From: Candidatus Hodarchaeota archaeon
Lineage (GTDB): Archaea; Asgardarchaeota; Heimdallarchaeia; Hodarchaeales; Hodarchaeaceae
Length of the DNA: 39,887 nt
Direction: 5' to 3'
Assembly (NCBI GenBank): GCA_016840285.1
Contig: JAEOSR010000031.1
Span: 1 to 39,887 of the forward strand
Position 1 is the stretch's first letter, and each line of letters opens with the position of its first letter. The notes beneath the pieces were generated by a model. The model was not told the DNA's origin, ran no database searches, and saw only the letters and a list, made by a program, of their open reading frames with translations. Positions 1 to 8,126 of this stretch are shown piece after piece. The position numbers and the translations under genes are program-made.

Positions 1-402
1 AATAGTAAATAATTCATTCTTATTTAATCGATAAAAGGCAGAAGCTCCCTTAAAATGGCGAGGATGAGGATGGTAATATTCAGTTGAATATAATTTTTCA
101 AGATTATATGCGATTGATCCCAAATTATTAGAAACTATTTCACATGTTAGATCACAATAATTAGGAATTTGGGTTTGAAGTATATCTTGAAGAACATTAA
201 ATTCTTCCCAAGTTAATTCATTCTTTCTAATAAGCGATTTAAGTTCTATTATATTATCATAAAGCTTAATAAGTGCTTTATCTATGTATCTAAAGCATGT
301 TTGGTATTTTGGCTTTAAAGATAAGTTTTTGGAGCGTAGTTTTTGAATACTATTCATCAGTTGAGACTTTTTCTCCGATATGTCTTGATCCCATTGGCCC
401 AT
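1..402 (-). CDS. Unknown protein, N-terminal part (runs off the window)
   Basis: An open frame of 134 codons runs without a stop from an ATG at 402 to the window edge; an in-frame stop lies about 26 codons upstream of that ATG. The protein begins MGQWDQDISEKKSQLMNSIQ and is mostly charged and helical-looking, with a later Tyr/His/Pro-rich stretch (YYHPHPRHFKG). I do not recognise the family. It has the same orientation as the two minus-strand genes that follow at higher coordinates. The start is uncertain because no clear Shine-Dalgarno (SD) sequence precedes it. Confidence 0.5.
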   Translation of the reverse strand, partial: MGQWDQDISEKKSQLMNSIQKLRSKNLSLKPKYQTCFRYIDKALIKLYDNIIELKSLIRKNELTWEEFNVLQDILQTQIPNYCDLTCEIVSNNLGSIAYNLEKLYSTEYYHPHPRHFKGASAFYRLNKNELFTI

Positions 403-542
403 CTTATTATATTCCCGAATAATTTCATTATTTTGTAATTTTGTAAGCGAAGAATTCAGAAAGTAATCTAGATTAAATTAAGATGTAAAAGATCTATTAA
501 TAATAATTATCATTTCAGACCTTTTCAACTCGAGATGGATTC

Positions 543-1352
543 TCAGTAATATTCTGGCTGTCTGTGTTGTAAGGAAGGAAGAGCAGATCGAATCTTATCT
601 ATCATTGATGGGTCGAGTTGCGCTGTAAGAACTTCTTCTCTGTCTGCTCCTTCTATTATAATATTTCCACCAGGGTCATAAATAACTGAGCGGCCAAAGT
701 ACTGGAACTTGGGGTCACTACCCACACGATTTACTCCACACACGAATAGCTGATTTTCAATTGCTCGTGCTTGAAGTAACCTTGTCCACACTTCATATTT
801 TGGACGTGGAAATTCAGCCAGATATAATAAAACATCTGTTTTTCCACCCAGTGTTACACGACGACTCAGTTCTGGAAATCTCAAGTCATAACAAATTAAT
901 AAACCTAAATTTCCACTCTTCGTCTTAAAAGAAAGATTATCCTGTAGAAATCCTCCAATTGAGAAAACCTCAGGTTCATTCATTGGAGGAAAAAGATGGA
1001 TTTTTCGATATTTACCTATTAAAACGCCAGTTTCATCAATGATTACTGCTGTATTGTAATAATTTTTCCTTTCTGTTTCAATAAAACTCGCTACAACTAC
1101 TGCTGAGAGGCGTTTAGCTATTTGTTGAAGAAAAGTGGTAGTTTCGCCTCCAGGAACATGTTCTGCATGTTTTTGGACATTTTCAAGATCATATCCAGTG
1201 GAAAACAGCTCAGGCAGACAAATAATGTGAGGGATCTTAGGAAGGGCTTGAGAGAATGCTTTTTCTATCAATAAACTTGCCTTGTTGAGGTTTGTCTTCT
1301 TTTCCCCAAATTTAATATCCATCTGGATGAGTGAAACTTGTGTTGGTTTCAT
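543..1352 (-). CDS. Carbon-nitrogen hydrolase (nitrilase superfamily, omega-amidase-like)
   Basis: This is a cytosolic amidohydrolase of the nitrilase superfamily, about 269 aa, the usual size. The Glu-Lys-Cys catalytic triad is visible: E48 in LPELFSTGY, K117 in KYRKIHLFPP and C154 in LICYDLRFPE. The pattern around Cys and the general layout resemble omega-amidase/YafV-type enzymes that hydrolyse small 2-oxo acid amides, but the substrate cannot be read from sequence. I placed the start at ATG 1352; an in-frame TTG at 1364 is possible. It begins just after the CPBP protease gene ends (stop at 1367-1369), so the two are probably co-transcribed. Confidence 0.85.
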   Translation of the reverse strand: MKPTQVSLIQMDIKFGEKKTNLNKASLLIEKAFSQALPKIPHIICLPELFSTGYDLENVQKHAEHVPGGETTTFLQQIAKRLSAVVVASFIETERKNYYNTAVIIDETGVLIGKYRKIHLFPPMNEPEVFSIGGFLQDNLSFKTKSGNLGLLICYDLRFPELSRRVTLGGKTDVLLYLAEFPRPKYEVWTRLLQARAIENQLFVCGVNRVGSDPKFQYFGRSVIYDPGGNIIIEGADREEVLTAQLDPSMIDKIRSALPSLQHRQPEYY

Positions 1353-1366
1353 AAATAAATCCAAGC

Positions 1367-2236
1367 TTATTCATAGGATTCGTCATCATTAGTCATTACT
1401 AAAGCAAGACGTTTAGTTGCATATAGATGAATAAGAAGGAAAATAATTGAGGCTCCTACAATCGAGGCAAAGATTTCCATGGAAGCTGCAAAAAAATCTT
1501 TATATCTGAATTCAGCTTGAAATACAAAGATAATAAAGTCCCAGACTCCATGGATTGCTACAGGGAAGATTAAATTGTGTTTTGTAGTTTTGTATGCATA
1601 GGAAAAGGTTAATCCGATGGCAAATGCACTGAAAAGAATAGCAAACATACTGGGTAAATCCCCTCCAGGCGCTAATAGCAATAAGTGGAGCATACCAAAT
1701 AATAAGGCTGAAACCACAGCTGCAAAAAAGAATGAGTATTTAGTCTCCAAGATAGTTTGAAGATAACCTCGGAATAGGATCTCTTCCCCAAGTGCGATGG
1801 CAAACATTGTTACAATAAAGGTTAAGATTATTCCAATGGGATCAATAAGTACTGCTGGATTTTCAATTACTGTGCTAGGTATGTAAATGATATCAAAAAA
1901 CCATTCGATGATAACTGTAAAAATAAGCCCAGCTATTGTTATTGGAATACTAAGGAGGATCCATTCCCATCCTAATTCTCGATTCCACGAAAAACCTGCA
2001 GAATCCATTTTTTGTCTATCAAATTGTAAAAAAACGTAAACTAGGCCAATACCAACCACCCCATTCATTGCACGGACAAGGTTAATCTCTAAGGTTGAGG
2101 GGAAAGGATTTCCATTATTAAAGAGTTCTCGGGCTATCCGCAACGCAAATATTTGAAAACTAAAGATTAAGATTACACAAATAGCGAAAAATAGAATGAC
2201 ACGAATCCATAAATCTTGAATTGAAAGTTTTTTCAT
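1367..2236 (-). CDS. CPBP-family intramembrane metalloprotease
   Basis: An integral membrane protein of about 289 aa with roughly eight hydrophobic segments. It has the CPBP (Abi/CAAX-protease-like) signature: EExxxR as E151-E152...R156 in GEEILFRGY, a histidine at about 184 in FGMLHLL, and HGVWDF at about 229. These are the glutamates and histidines that coordinate the metal in this family. A longer frame opens at 2347, but ATG 2236 is chosen because a good ribosome binding site (GAGGAG) precedes it and the protein then starts MKKLSIQDLWIRV before the first membrane segment. Family roles include prenyl-protein processing and peptide or bacteriocin self-immunity; the target here is unknown. 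Confidence 0.85.
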   Translation of the reverse strand: MKKLSIQDLWIRVILFFAICVILIFSFQIFALRIARELFNNGNPFPSTLEINLVRAMNGVVGIGLVYVFLQFDRQKMDSAGFSWNRELGWEWILLSIPITIAGLIFTVIIEWFFDIIYIPSTVIENPAVLIDPIGIILTFIVTMFAIALGEEILFRGYLQTILETKYSFFFAAVVSALLFGMLHLLLLAPGGDLPSMFAILFSAFAIGLTFSYAYKTTKHNLIFPVAIHGVWDFIIFVFQAEFRYKDFFAASMEIFASIVGASIIFLLIHLYATKRLALVMTNDDESYE

Positions 2237-2417
2237 AAGTAAACTCCTCTGAAAACTGTTTGAATCTTTTTCATAATCATGAGAGTTGAAATGAACCAGA
2301 TCAATTGACAAACATGAAGAATTCTTGCTTATAAGAGATAGGATCAAATATATTTTAAAATGATTTTCATATATGGTTCCTTGGTGAGTAATTATCGCAG
2401 CTCCGTTTTTACCTTTT

Positions 2418-3959
2418 GTGGGGTTAACAGTATTTGCTTTGGTAAGACAGGTCGTTACAGATTATACAGCGAACATGGCAAAGAAAAAACTGGCAAAAAC
2501 TTTTCTGATTGACCGATTAGATAATAAAATGGAAAAGAAGTTTGGAAAAGACTTTTTAAAAAAGAAATTGAATCCAGATAATCTAGAGGAAGTCCGTAAG
2601 ATAATCCATGAAGAATTAGCCGCTTATTCTCCTCGGAAAGACTTAGATCAATTAATTGTTAAGAGTGCCCAAAAATTGAGTGATGAACATCAACAAATAT
2701 TAACTAAATTGGATAATGTTGAGTCACTTCTTCAAAAAATTTCAATTCCTCTCGCTTATAGTCTCACTAAAGAGAGTCAAGAGGAGATTCCAGAGGAATT
2801 GTTGTCTGGAATCATCGAGGGAAGTCTTCAAGGTCACGGATCGTCTCAAAAAGTATTAACTGAACTCACCGATGAGAATCAAATACCAAAAGATGTTTAT
2901 ACTCCTCTAAAAGAGTATGAATTCATAAAAGGTGTTAGTACAGTTGGAGAAACAGAAATTACTAGGTTAGTAAAGAAATTTACAAACACTCGTGATGAAA
3001 TAAATAATTTAAGTACGTTGATGGATATTTCAACATTGTTAGTAGGACCAAATGAAAAATTAGAGAGTTTAGTGTCTGAATTTGTTTTTAAAATGATAAA
3101 TGAGGGAGTGGAGACATCTGTTATTGAAGATTCCGTAATTTCATTTTGTTTCTTAATTCATCGTTTGGGGAAATTAGGACTTCTATCGGAAAACGATCGT
3201 CTGATTTTGGGTTCATTTTTACGAAAAAATCTTCAAAGGATTGAAGATCCCACACGAATGCTTGAAGCATATTATCTACTCTCAGTAATGGGGATAGCTG
3301 ATGACATAAATACGACTTTCATAAAAGAGATAATAGAACGACACCAACAACAAGGAATCGGTTCAACAAAAGAAATGGCAGGACAATTACGGGTAGATGG
3401 AAGGCTGGCGCGATTTCTAAAGAAAATTGGGTTTAGAACTTCCAAACCAGAGACCTCTCTTCGTAACATTAAACTGTTGATAAGAAGATTGGATAAAAGG
3501 AAGTTTGTCAAAAGTACTCAGTTACTGAAATACCAGCTTGATCGATTAATAACTGAGTTCCAGCTTCTCATCACTTATTTTGAGAAGAAAGGATCTTCAC
3601 AGATAGACCTTGAGGAGATCGTTGAACTTATCCAAATTCTTTTAGAAATTTTGAATCGTCCTAGAGTTTTCGAGTTAGACTTAGAAACCCGAAAACGCGT
3701 TGTTGAATTAATGGATGCCTCCTTCTATCTTTATGATCTAATTGCTATCCGGAATTCTTGGAATTTAATCAATAATTTTCAAATGGATGTTAAATCGTTA
3801 TATTCCCCCACAATTGGCAGTTATAAACGAATAACAACGGATCAAGCTACTTTTAATCTTGCCCTTACCCGTTTTTCAAGTAAAAAACTCAAAAAGATTG
3901 AAAGAGACTTACCTAGTCCTCCACGAAAAGAAGTAAAAATCAAGAAGAGGTTAAATTGA
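2418..3959 (+). CDS. Unknown helical protein (513 aa)
   Basis: I do not recognise this protein. It is soluble, rich in Lys/Glu/Leu and predicted mostly helical. Residues about 20-120 are highly charged and coiled-coil-like (KKKLAKTFLIDRLDNKMEKK). Residues about 200-310 have an alternating helical-repeat look (ISFCFLIHRLGKLGLL, AYYLLSVMGIAD), loosely like alpha/alpha-toroid repeats. The C-terminus is basic. The start is unsure: GTG at 2418 gives the longest frame after an upstream in-frame stop, and ATG at 2475 is an alternative. Neither has a clear SD. It stands alone, divergent from the CPBP gene. Confidence 0.7.
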   Translation: MGLTVFALVRQVVTDYTANMAKKKLAKTFLIDRLDNKMEKKFGKDFLKKKLNPDNLEEVRKIIHEELAAYSPRKDLDQLIVKSAQKLSDEHQQILTKLDNVESLLQKISIPLAYSLTKESQEEIPEELLSGIIEGSLQGHGSSQKVLTELTDENQIPKDVYTPLKEYEFIKGVSTVGETEITRLVKKFTNTRDEINNLSTLMDISTLLVGPNEKLESLVSEFVFKMINEGVETSVIEDSVISFCFLIHRLGKLGLLSENDRLILGSFLRKNLQRIEDPTRMLEAYYLLSVMGIADDINTTFIKEIIERHQQQGIGSTKEMAGQLRVDGRLARFLKKIGFRTSKPETSLRNIKLLIRRLDKRKFVKSTQLLKYQLDRLITEFQLLITYFEKKGSSQIDLEEIVELIQILLEILNRPRVFELDLETRKRVVELMDASFYLYDLIAIRNSWNLINNFQMDVKSLYSPTIGSYKRITTDQATFNLALTRFSSKKLKKIERDLPSPPRKEVKIKKRLN

Positions 3960-4070
3960 CAACAAGAAGAACTTTTTTCCAAAATGATTAGATTAGGTAT
4001 TTTTATCGTTTATTGGGTTTTGATAGAAATTATTCCCTTTCCTGCTATTCTAATTGAATTAAAGATTTTG

Positions 4071-4081
4071 ATTATAAATAG
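4071..4081 (+). promoter_or_regulatory. TATA-box candidate for the longin-like gene
   Basis: ATTATAAATAG is a good archaeal TATA match inside the 268-bp gap before the gene at 4228. It would give a leader of about 120 nt. I see nothing else in this gap. Confidence 0.35.
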
Positions 4082-4227
4082 GCGGAATTTTTAAGGTATT
4101 CTGTACACCAAAGATTTGACATTTTAGCCAAGTCGATGTATTGCAAACATTTTTAATTAATCTTGTGAGATTCTAGTTCTAACAATAGAAAGACGAAGCA
4201 GAACTAGAAGAAAATTGACGAGATTTA

Positions 4228-5274
4228 ATGGTTCAATCTGGTGTCAGTATGCTCTTTGAAGGGATATTACTCACAGTAATGGCGGACACAGGGCCATTGA
4301 CTGAGATTAACCTCTCAAAGCTTGATGATACCAGTGCAATGAAATTAAGCATCAGTCTTATGACTGCCCTTGGTCTAGGTGAGAGCCAAGATCAATTGAA
4401 TCAGCTTCATGGTTCTTTTCCAGTACCAGGCCGTAAAGAATTAGCTTTAGCCTATCCATTCATAGTTTCTTCTACTGTATCTGCGGATCCTCGCATTCAA
4501 GCCTCTGGGCGATACTGTACTCTTTTCCTTCTGTTTTCACGTGAGACAAAGAAGAGAGTACTAGCAAGTTATGAAGTAATTGAACAAATAATCACAAGAA
4601 CCCTCAAAGATGTGAATAAACAAGATGATCTCTCAGCTGATTTCATTAAAGAAATTTACACGAATATTGAAAGTGTTGTAGCCACTAGGGAAGGTGCGAG
4701 CACTCCAATAGCGATTAAACAGTCTACAGCTGATTTAGAACAACTTAAAGTTGTCCACGATCGTTCTCAAATTCTTTCGGTAATAATTCGTGATATAACG
4801 CAAGTTCAAACATCAATGGAAAAAATATTGGACGAGTGCATGGTTTTCACAGATCCTCCTATACTAGAGGGCGCTTTCTATATGCGTCCAACTATTAAAG
4901 CTGAGGACTTCATTAAAATCTTACCACAAATTTCTCGTTATGAGAAGATTTTAGCGCGGTTAGATGGGGAAAATAAAGAAACTGTACGAGAAATCGTGGA
5001 ACCATCCATTTTAGTAAGGATTGGTAATCTTTTTTATTGGAAAGCTCTTAGTTCCAAGCAATCGCTAGAATATGAAAAAGCTATAGAGTTCTATATTCGA
5101 GCAAACCAGCTCAGGGATGACTCAGTGTTATGGTTGACAATTGGTTCTATTTATAGCAAAATAGATAGAGAAGGAGAAGCAAAGAGTTGGATCGAGGGTG
5201 GCTTCTCACGGATGAGAAAACGAAAAGAGTCAATAAGGCTCTCTCGAAATATGCTTTTTGGAGACATCCGGTGA
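4228..5274 (+). CDS. Longin-like domain protein with C-terminal TPR-like region
   Basis: A 348-aa soluble protein. The first 130 residues look like a longin/roadblock-type small regulatory domain: hydrophobic opening strand (MLFEGILLTVMADTGPLTEI), then a mid region with LHGSFPVPG, LAYPFIVSS, DPRIQASGRYCTLFLLFS, then a helix (ASYEVIEQII). Residues about 270-340 (YEKAIEFYIRANQLRDDS, then WLTIGSIYSKI) read as one or two TPR-like repeats. Longin-like proteins of this kind are abundant in Asgard archaea, where some relate to eukaryotic trafficking regulators; that is family knowledge, and the assignment is by pattern only. ATG 4249 is an alternative start. It is convergent with the SPFH gene, 27 bp apart. 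Confidence 0.55.
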   Translation: MVQSGVSMLFEGILLTVMADTGPLTEINLSKLDDTSAMKLSISLMTALGLGESQDQLNQLHGSFPVPGRKELALAYPFIVSSTVSADPRIQASGRYCTLFLLFSRETKKRVLASYEVIEQIITRTLKDVNKQDDLSADFIKEIYTNIESVVATREGASTPIAIKQSTADLEQLKVVHDRSQILSVIIRDITQVQTSMEKILDECMVFTDPPILEGAFYMRPTIKAEDFIKILPQISRYEKILARLDGENKETVREIVEPSILVRIGNLFYWKALSSKQSLEYEKAIEFYIRANQLRDDSVLWLTIGSIYSKIDREGEAKSWIEGGFSRMRKRKESIRLSRNMLFGDIR

Positions 5275-5301
5275 ACTCCCTCCCTGATAAAGGGATTTCG
5301 A

Positions 5302-6603
5302 TCAACTCGTACTACGTTTTCGCTCTTTTTTTTCAGGATTGCCTTCAGTTAATTTTCCTGTTAACCCCACTTCTTTAGCCAGTTCCATGAATGGTAGGAC
5401 CATTTGTGCTATTGATTTATAGGCATCTTGTCCTTCTCCTAATAATATCATTCGGTCAACTTGGATATTCTTAAAGACTTCAGGAAGCATATCTAGTGTC
5501 TTTAATTGGATATATTTTTCATCAGCTTGACTTAATGCCTTCGCTTGTTCAAGAATTCCTTTAGCCTGAGCAATCTGAGTTTGAGTGATTTTAGCTGCCT
5601 CACCTTCCGCTTCGGCAAGTAGCTGATCTTTCCGGGCTAACGCTTGTTGACGGATACGTTCTGCTTCAACCCCAACTTCTTGTGTGACACGGAGGAATTT
5701 TTCTGCTTCTGCTTCAATTATTTTTTGTTTCCGCTCTGTTTCCGCTGCAATTATTGCTCTTTCTTGTTCCATTTGAGCAATTTGAATTTCTCTGGTCTTG
5801 GCTTTCGATTCGATGATAAGTTTGACCTCCTGATCCGATGAACCTGTTTTCTCTCGCACATCAAGGTTGCGGAGTTGAACACGTTCTTCCATTTCAGCTT
5901 GCCGAAGCTGCGCGTTCTGAGCTTCTTCGATCTTTTTCACAGCTTCTAGATTGTCTTTTAAACGGTCATCTAGAACCTCGACATCACGGATTTCAATAGA
6001 TTCAATTGTAACACCCCAATCTCCTGTGAGTGCATGGAGTTCTGTTGTAACGTTTTTGATAATCTCGGCACGATTACGAATAATTTGTTCTATTTTCATG
6101 TTGGCACAAGTTGTTCGAATTATTGCTTCTGTAGCATTTTTTATTGCCTTTTCAACATAATCAGATCGGTTAGGATTCCAGCTTACTTTAGAAAATGAGA
6201 TCTCGGGATTCGTGACTCTCCAATACACAAATGCTGTTAATGCGACGTCTTGGTACTCGTAAGAAACAACTTTTTCACGAGCTTCCAATAAGGTCTGTTG
6301 AACGGTAGTAGGGATAACAACTACTTCATCGAAGACAGGCCATAATATCACTGTCCCACCTGTGCCAGCTCGCTTAATTTTTCCACGTCGGAAGTGAATT
6401 ACATATTCGTTGGTTTTAAATTTTTTAAAACGAGAGAGATAAAATATGATGAAGAAAAGAAATAGTAAAAACAAAAAAACGAAGGCACCTGCGATGAAAG
6501 GGACTAAACTTTCTACTTGTTCAGGAAAGAACGCTATAAGTGCCATGGTAACAATTATAAAACCAACAAACAAACCACCAATATATAATAATTCTTTTTT
6601 CAT
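5302..6603 (-). CDS. SPFH/band 7 (flotillin/stomatin-like) membrane protein
   Basis: A 433-aa membrane-scaffold protein. There are two adjacent hydrophobic segments at about residues 5-27 and 33-58, then the SPFH domain at about 60-220 (NEYVIHFRRGKIKRAGTGG, EAREKVVSYEYQDVALTAFV, DWGVTIESIEIRDVEV). A long Glu/Ala/Gln-rich coiled coil follows at about 220-345 (QMEQERAIIAAETERKQKII), ending in a basic tail. SPFH proteins oligomerise into cage-like membrane assemblies. The next gene upstream on the same strand is NfeD-like, a partnership widespread in prokaryotes, which supports a joint role in membrane organisation or quality control. Confidence 0.88.
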   Translation of the reverse strand: MKKELLYIGGLFVGFIIVTMALIAFFPEQVESLVPFIAGAFVFLFLLFLFFIIFYLSRFKKFKTNEYVIHFRRGKIKRAGTGGTVILWPVFDEVVVIPTTVQQTLLEAREKVVSYEYQDVALTAFVYWRVTNPEISFSKVSWNPNRSDYVEKAIKNATEAIIRTTCANMKIEQIIRNRAEIIKNVTTELHALTGDWGVTIESIEIRDVEVLDDRLKDNLEAVKKIEEAQNAQLRQAEMEERVQLRNLDVREKTGSSDQEVKLIIESKAKTREIQIAQMEQERAIIAAETERKQKIIEAEAEKFLRVTQEVGVEAERIRQQALARKDQLLAEAEGEAAKITQTQIAQAKGILEQAKALSQADEKYIQLKTLDMLPEVFKNIQVDRMILLGEGQDAYKSIAQMVLPFMELAKEVGLTGKLTEGNPEKKERKRSTS

Positions 6604-6637
6604 TTTTTTATCACCTATAATTTGTTTTGAGTTTATC

Positions 6638-7468
6638 TCACTCCCATTTTACGGTACCTTCGGGAATTTGCTTTTTTTCTGTATCAGATGTGGACCACTC
6701 ATCAATAATTAGTGTGTTTCCTTGGACTTCAATGACATAAGCTATCATACCTCTGGCAATAGCTCCATATTTTGTTTTAGCGGCCATTTTGACGGGTCCA
6801 TGAACTGAGGAGGTTTCAATCACCACGAGACCACCCTTTTCATCAACAGTAGTCAGTGTCTTGACGGGATCATCGGCCTTCATGGTTTCTAAAGCGATTT
6901 CATAAATTTCTGAGACAGCAATTTTCTCCCAAATCTTAGAAACCGCATAAGTGGTACCAAAAGGTAATCCAAAAATGACTACAATCAGAATGAGGGGATG
7001 AATAGCAGCTTCTATTAGTACTGTTCCTGAACCCCCAAAGGTTATCATAAACGTCCCTAGTAAGAGCATTAGTGGTGCTGGAGTGTCGACACCATGATCA
7101 TCGAAATCAAGATGTTTATCAACTCCAACGCTAGTATCATGATCAATATCAAGATCAGTATCGATGTCTGTATCAACATCTACAGAAACATCATGATCTA
7201 AAGAAAAGTCCTTATCTAAAGAAATGCCATGATCTAGAGAAACATCATGGTCTAAAGAAAAGTCCTTATCTAAAGTAATGCCATGATCTACAGAAACATC
7301 ATGGTCGAGAGCCATCTCATGATCAATATCATGATCTAAATCATGTTGGAATAGATGACTTCCTTGAAGGATGAGTGTTAGAAAGAAAATGATTAATCCT
7401 GAAATTAGACTACCCCAACAAATCTGTTGCAGAATTACGAGAAAAAGATCTAATTCTAACTGTGCCAT
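6638..7468 (-). CDS. NfeD-like membrane protein with Asp/His-rich repeat insert
   Basis: About 276 aa. One N-terminal membrane segment (about residues 5-35) is followed by an unusual acidic/His-rich stretch of about 85 residues built from 18-aa units of the form LDHDVSxDHGIxLDKDFS. Two more hydrophobic segments follow (LMLLLGTFMITFGGSG; LILIVVIFGLPFG). The C-terminal 80 residues fit the NfeD OB-fold (VKTLTTVDEKGGLVVIE, HGPVKMAAKTK, GMIAYVIEVQGNTLII). It is the partner of the SPFH gene 34 bp downstream. I chose ATG 7468; a GTG at 7477 is also in frame. The metal-ligand-like insert is not typical of NfeD proteins. Confidence 0.75.
   Translation of the reverse strand: MAQLELDLFLVILQQICWGSLISGLIIFFLTLILQGSHLFQHDLDHDIDHEMALDHDVSVDHGITLDKDFSLDHDVSLDHGISLDKDFSLDHDVSVDVDTDIDTDLDIDHDTSVGVDKHLDFDDHGVDTPAPLMLLLGTFMITFGGSGTVLIEAAIHPLILIVVIFGLPFGTTYAVSKIWEKIAVSEIYEIALETMKADDPVKTLTTVDEKGGLVVIETSSVHGPVKMAAKTKYGAIARGMIAYVIEVQGNTLIIDEWSTSDTEKKQIPEGTVKWE
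7190..7325 (-). repeat. 54-bp coding repeat encoding Asp/His-rich units
   Basis: Within the NfeD-like gene, two near-identical 54-bp units sit side by side (on the plus strand each begins ACATCATGRTCTAAAGAAAA), followed by a partial third. They differ at only a few positions, which suggests recent tandem duplication or active homogenisation. Each unit encodes 18 residues with two DH pairs. Confidence 0.8.
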
Positions 7469-7498
7469 GATGTTCACTTGCTCTTAGATCAAACTCCT

Positions 7499-7513
7499 TC
7501 TTATATTTTTACT
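7499..7513 (-). promoter_or_regulatory. TATA-box candidate for the NfeD-SPFH pair
   Basis: On the minus strand AAAAATATAAG lies about 35 nt before the NfeD start and is followed by AAGGAG. It would give a short leader. This sits at one end of a 650-bp divergent intergenic region (7469-8126). Confidence 0.35.
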
Positions 7514-7829
7514 TTGCAGAACTTCGATTTTGTATTATTGTAACCTTATAGCAATAAAGGATTTTTGATCACTTTATACCCTTTAATTGTTACTAATATG
7601 CAATTATAATCCATACCTGATTTTATTGCAGAAAATATGGTAAATTAAATAGTACAAAAATGATAAATGTATATTGAAGCTCCTTGAACACCTTGAATTA
7701 TAAGAAGTATTCTATGTTATTTACATAAAGGTGGGATAAAGTATTTTATCGAATTATCTAGAGAGCTTTAACCTTTTTCCAAGAATGGTATTAAAACTAG
7801 ATCTTAATCTAAAAGTATAGGCGATTTCA

Positions 7830-7844
7830 CCTTATAAATAGAGG
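7830..7844 (+). promoter_or_regulatory. TATA-box candidate upstream of the carboxylase operon
   Basis: CCTTATAAATAGAGG is a strong archaeal TATA-like sequence in the 650-bp non-coding gap before accC. A second weaker candidate (CTATTTATAGAG) lies at about 8027-8038, nearer the gene. The rest of the gap holds small inverted repeats, such as CACCC/GGGTG around 7935-7957 and ATAGG/CCTAT around 8018-8031, but no gene that I can support. Confidence 0.4.
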
Positions 7845-8126
7845 ATTATTGTAGTAGAGTTTCATATCTAATAATTACAATTGTTTTTAGATTCTGAATA
7901 TACTCCTCTTCAAATTAAAAGCAAACAACAATAGCACCCCTATGGAGAATATGGGTGAACTCTGAATGAGGATATCTTTATTTATCCGTTACGAATGGTT
8001 ACTTTTATGAACATAATAGGGGCTCCTATTTATAGAGATCCCAGAATGTTTCGCCTCCCATCCAAACTCAGTAAACTATTAGTAGAGGGCTATCCTCAGT
8101 ACAGAAAAGTATTAATGTGATTTTTC

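Noticed and set aside
3272..3511. Minus-strand frame inside the 513-aa gene
   Set aside because: It lies wholly antisense to a long frame, has no SD and low-complexity translation; a shadow.
5187..5378. 63-aa plus-strand frame across the 3' ends of two convergent genes
   Set aside because: Overlaps the longin-like gene's end and the SPFH gene's end; no support.
8018..8031. ATAGG-4-CCTAT inverted repeat in the accC leader as an operator
   Set aside because: Only 5-bp arms in AT-rich DNA and no second copy; too weak to call.
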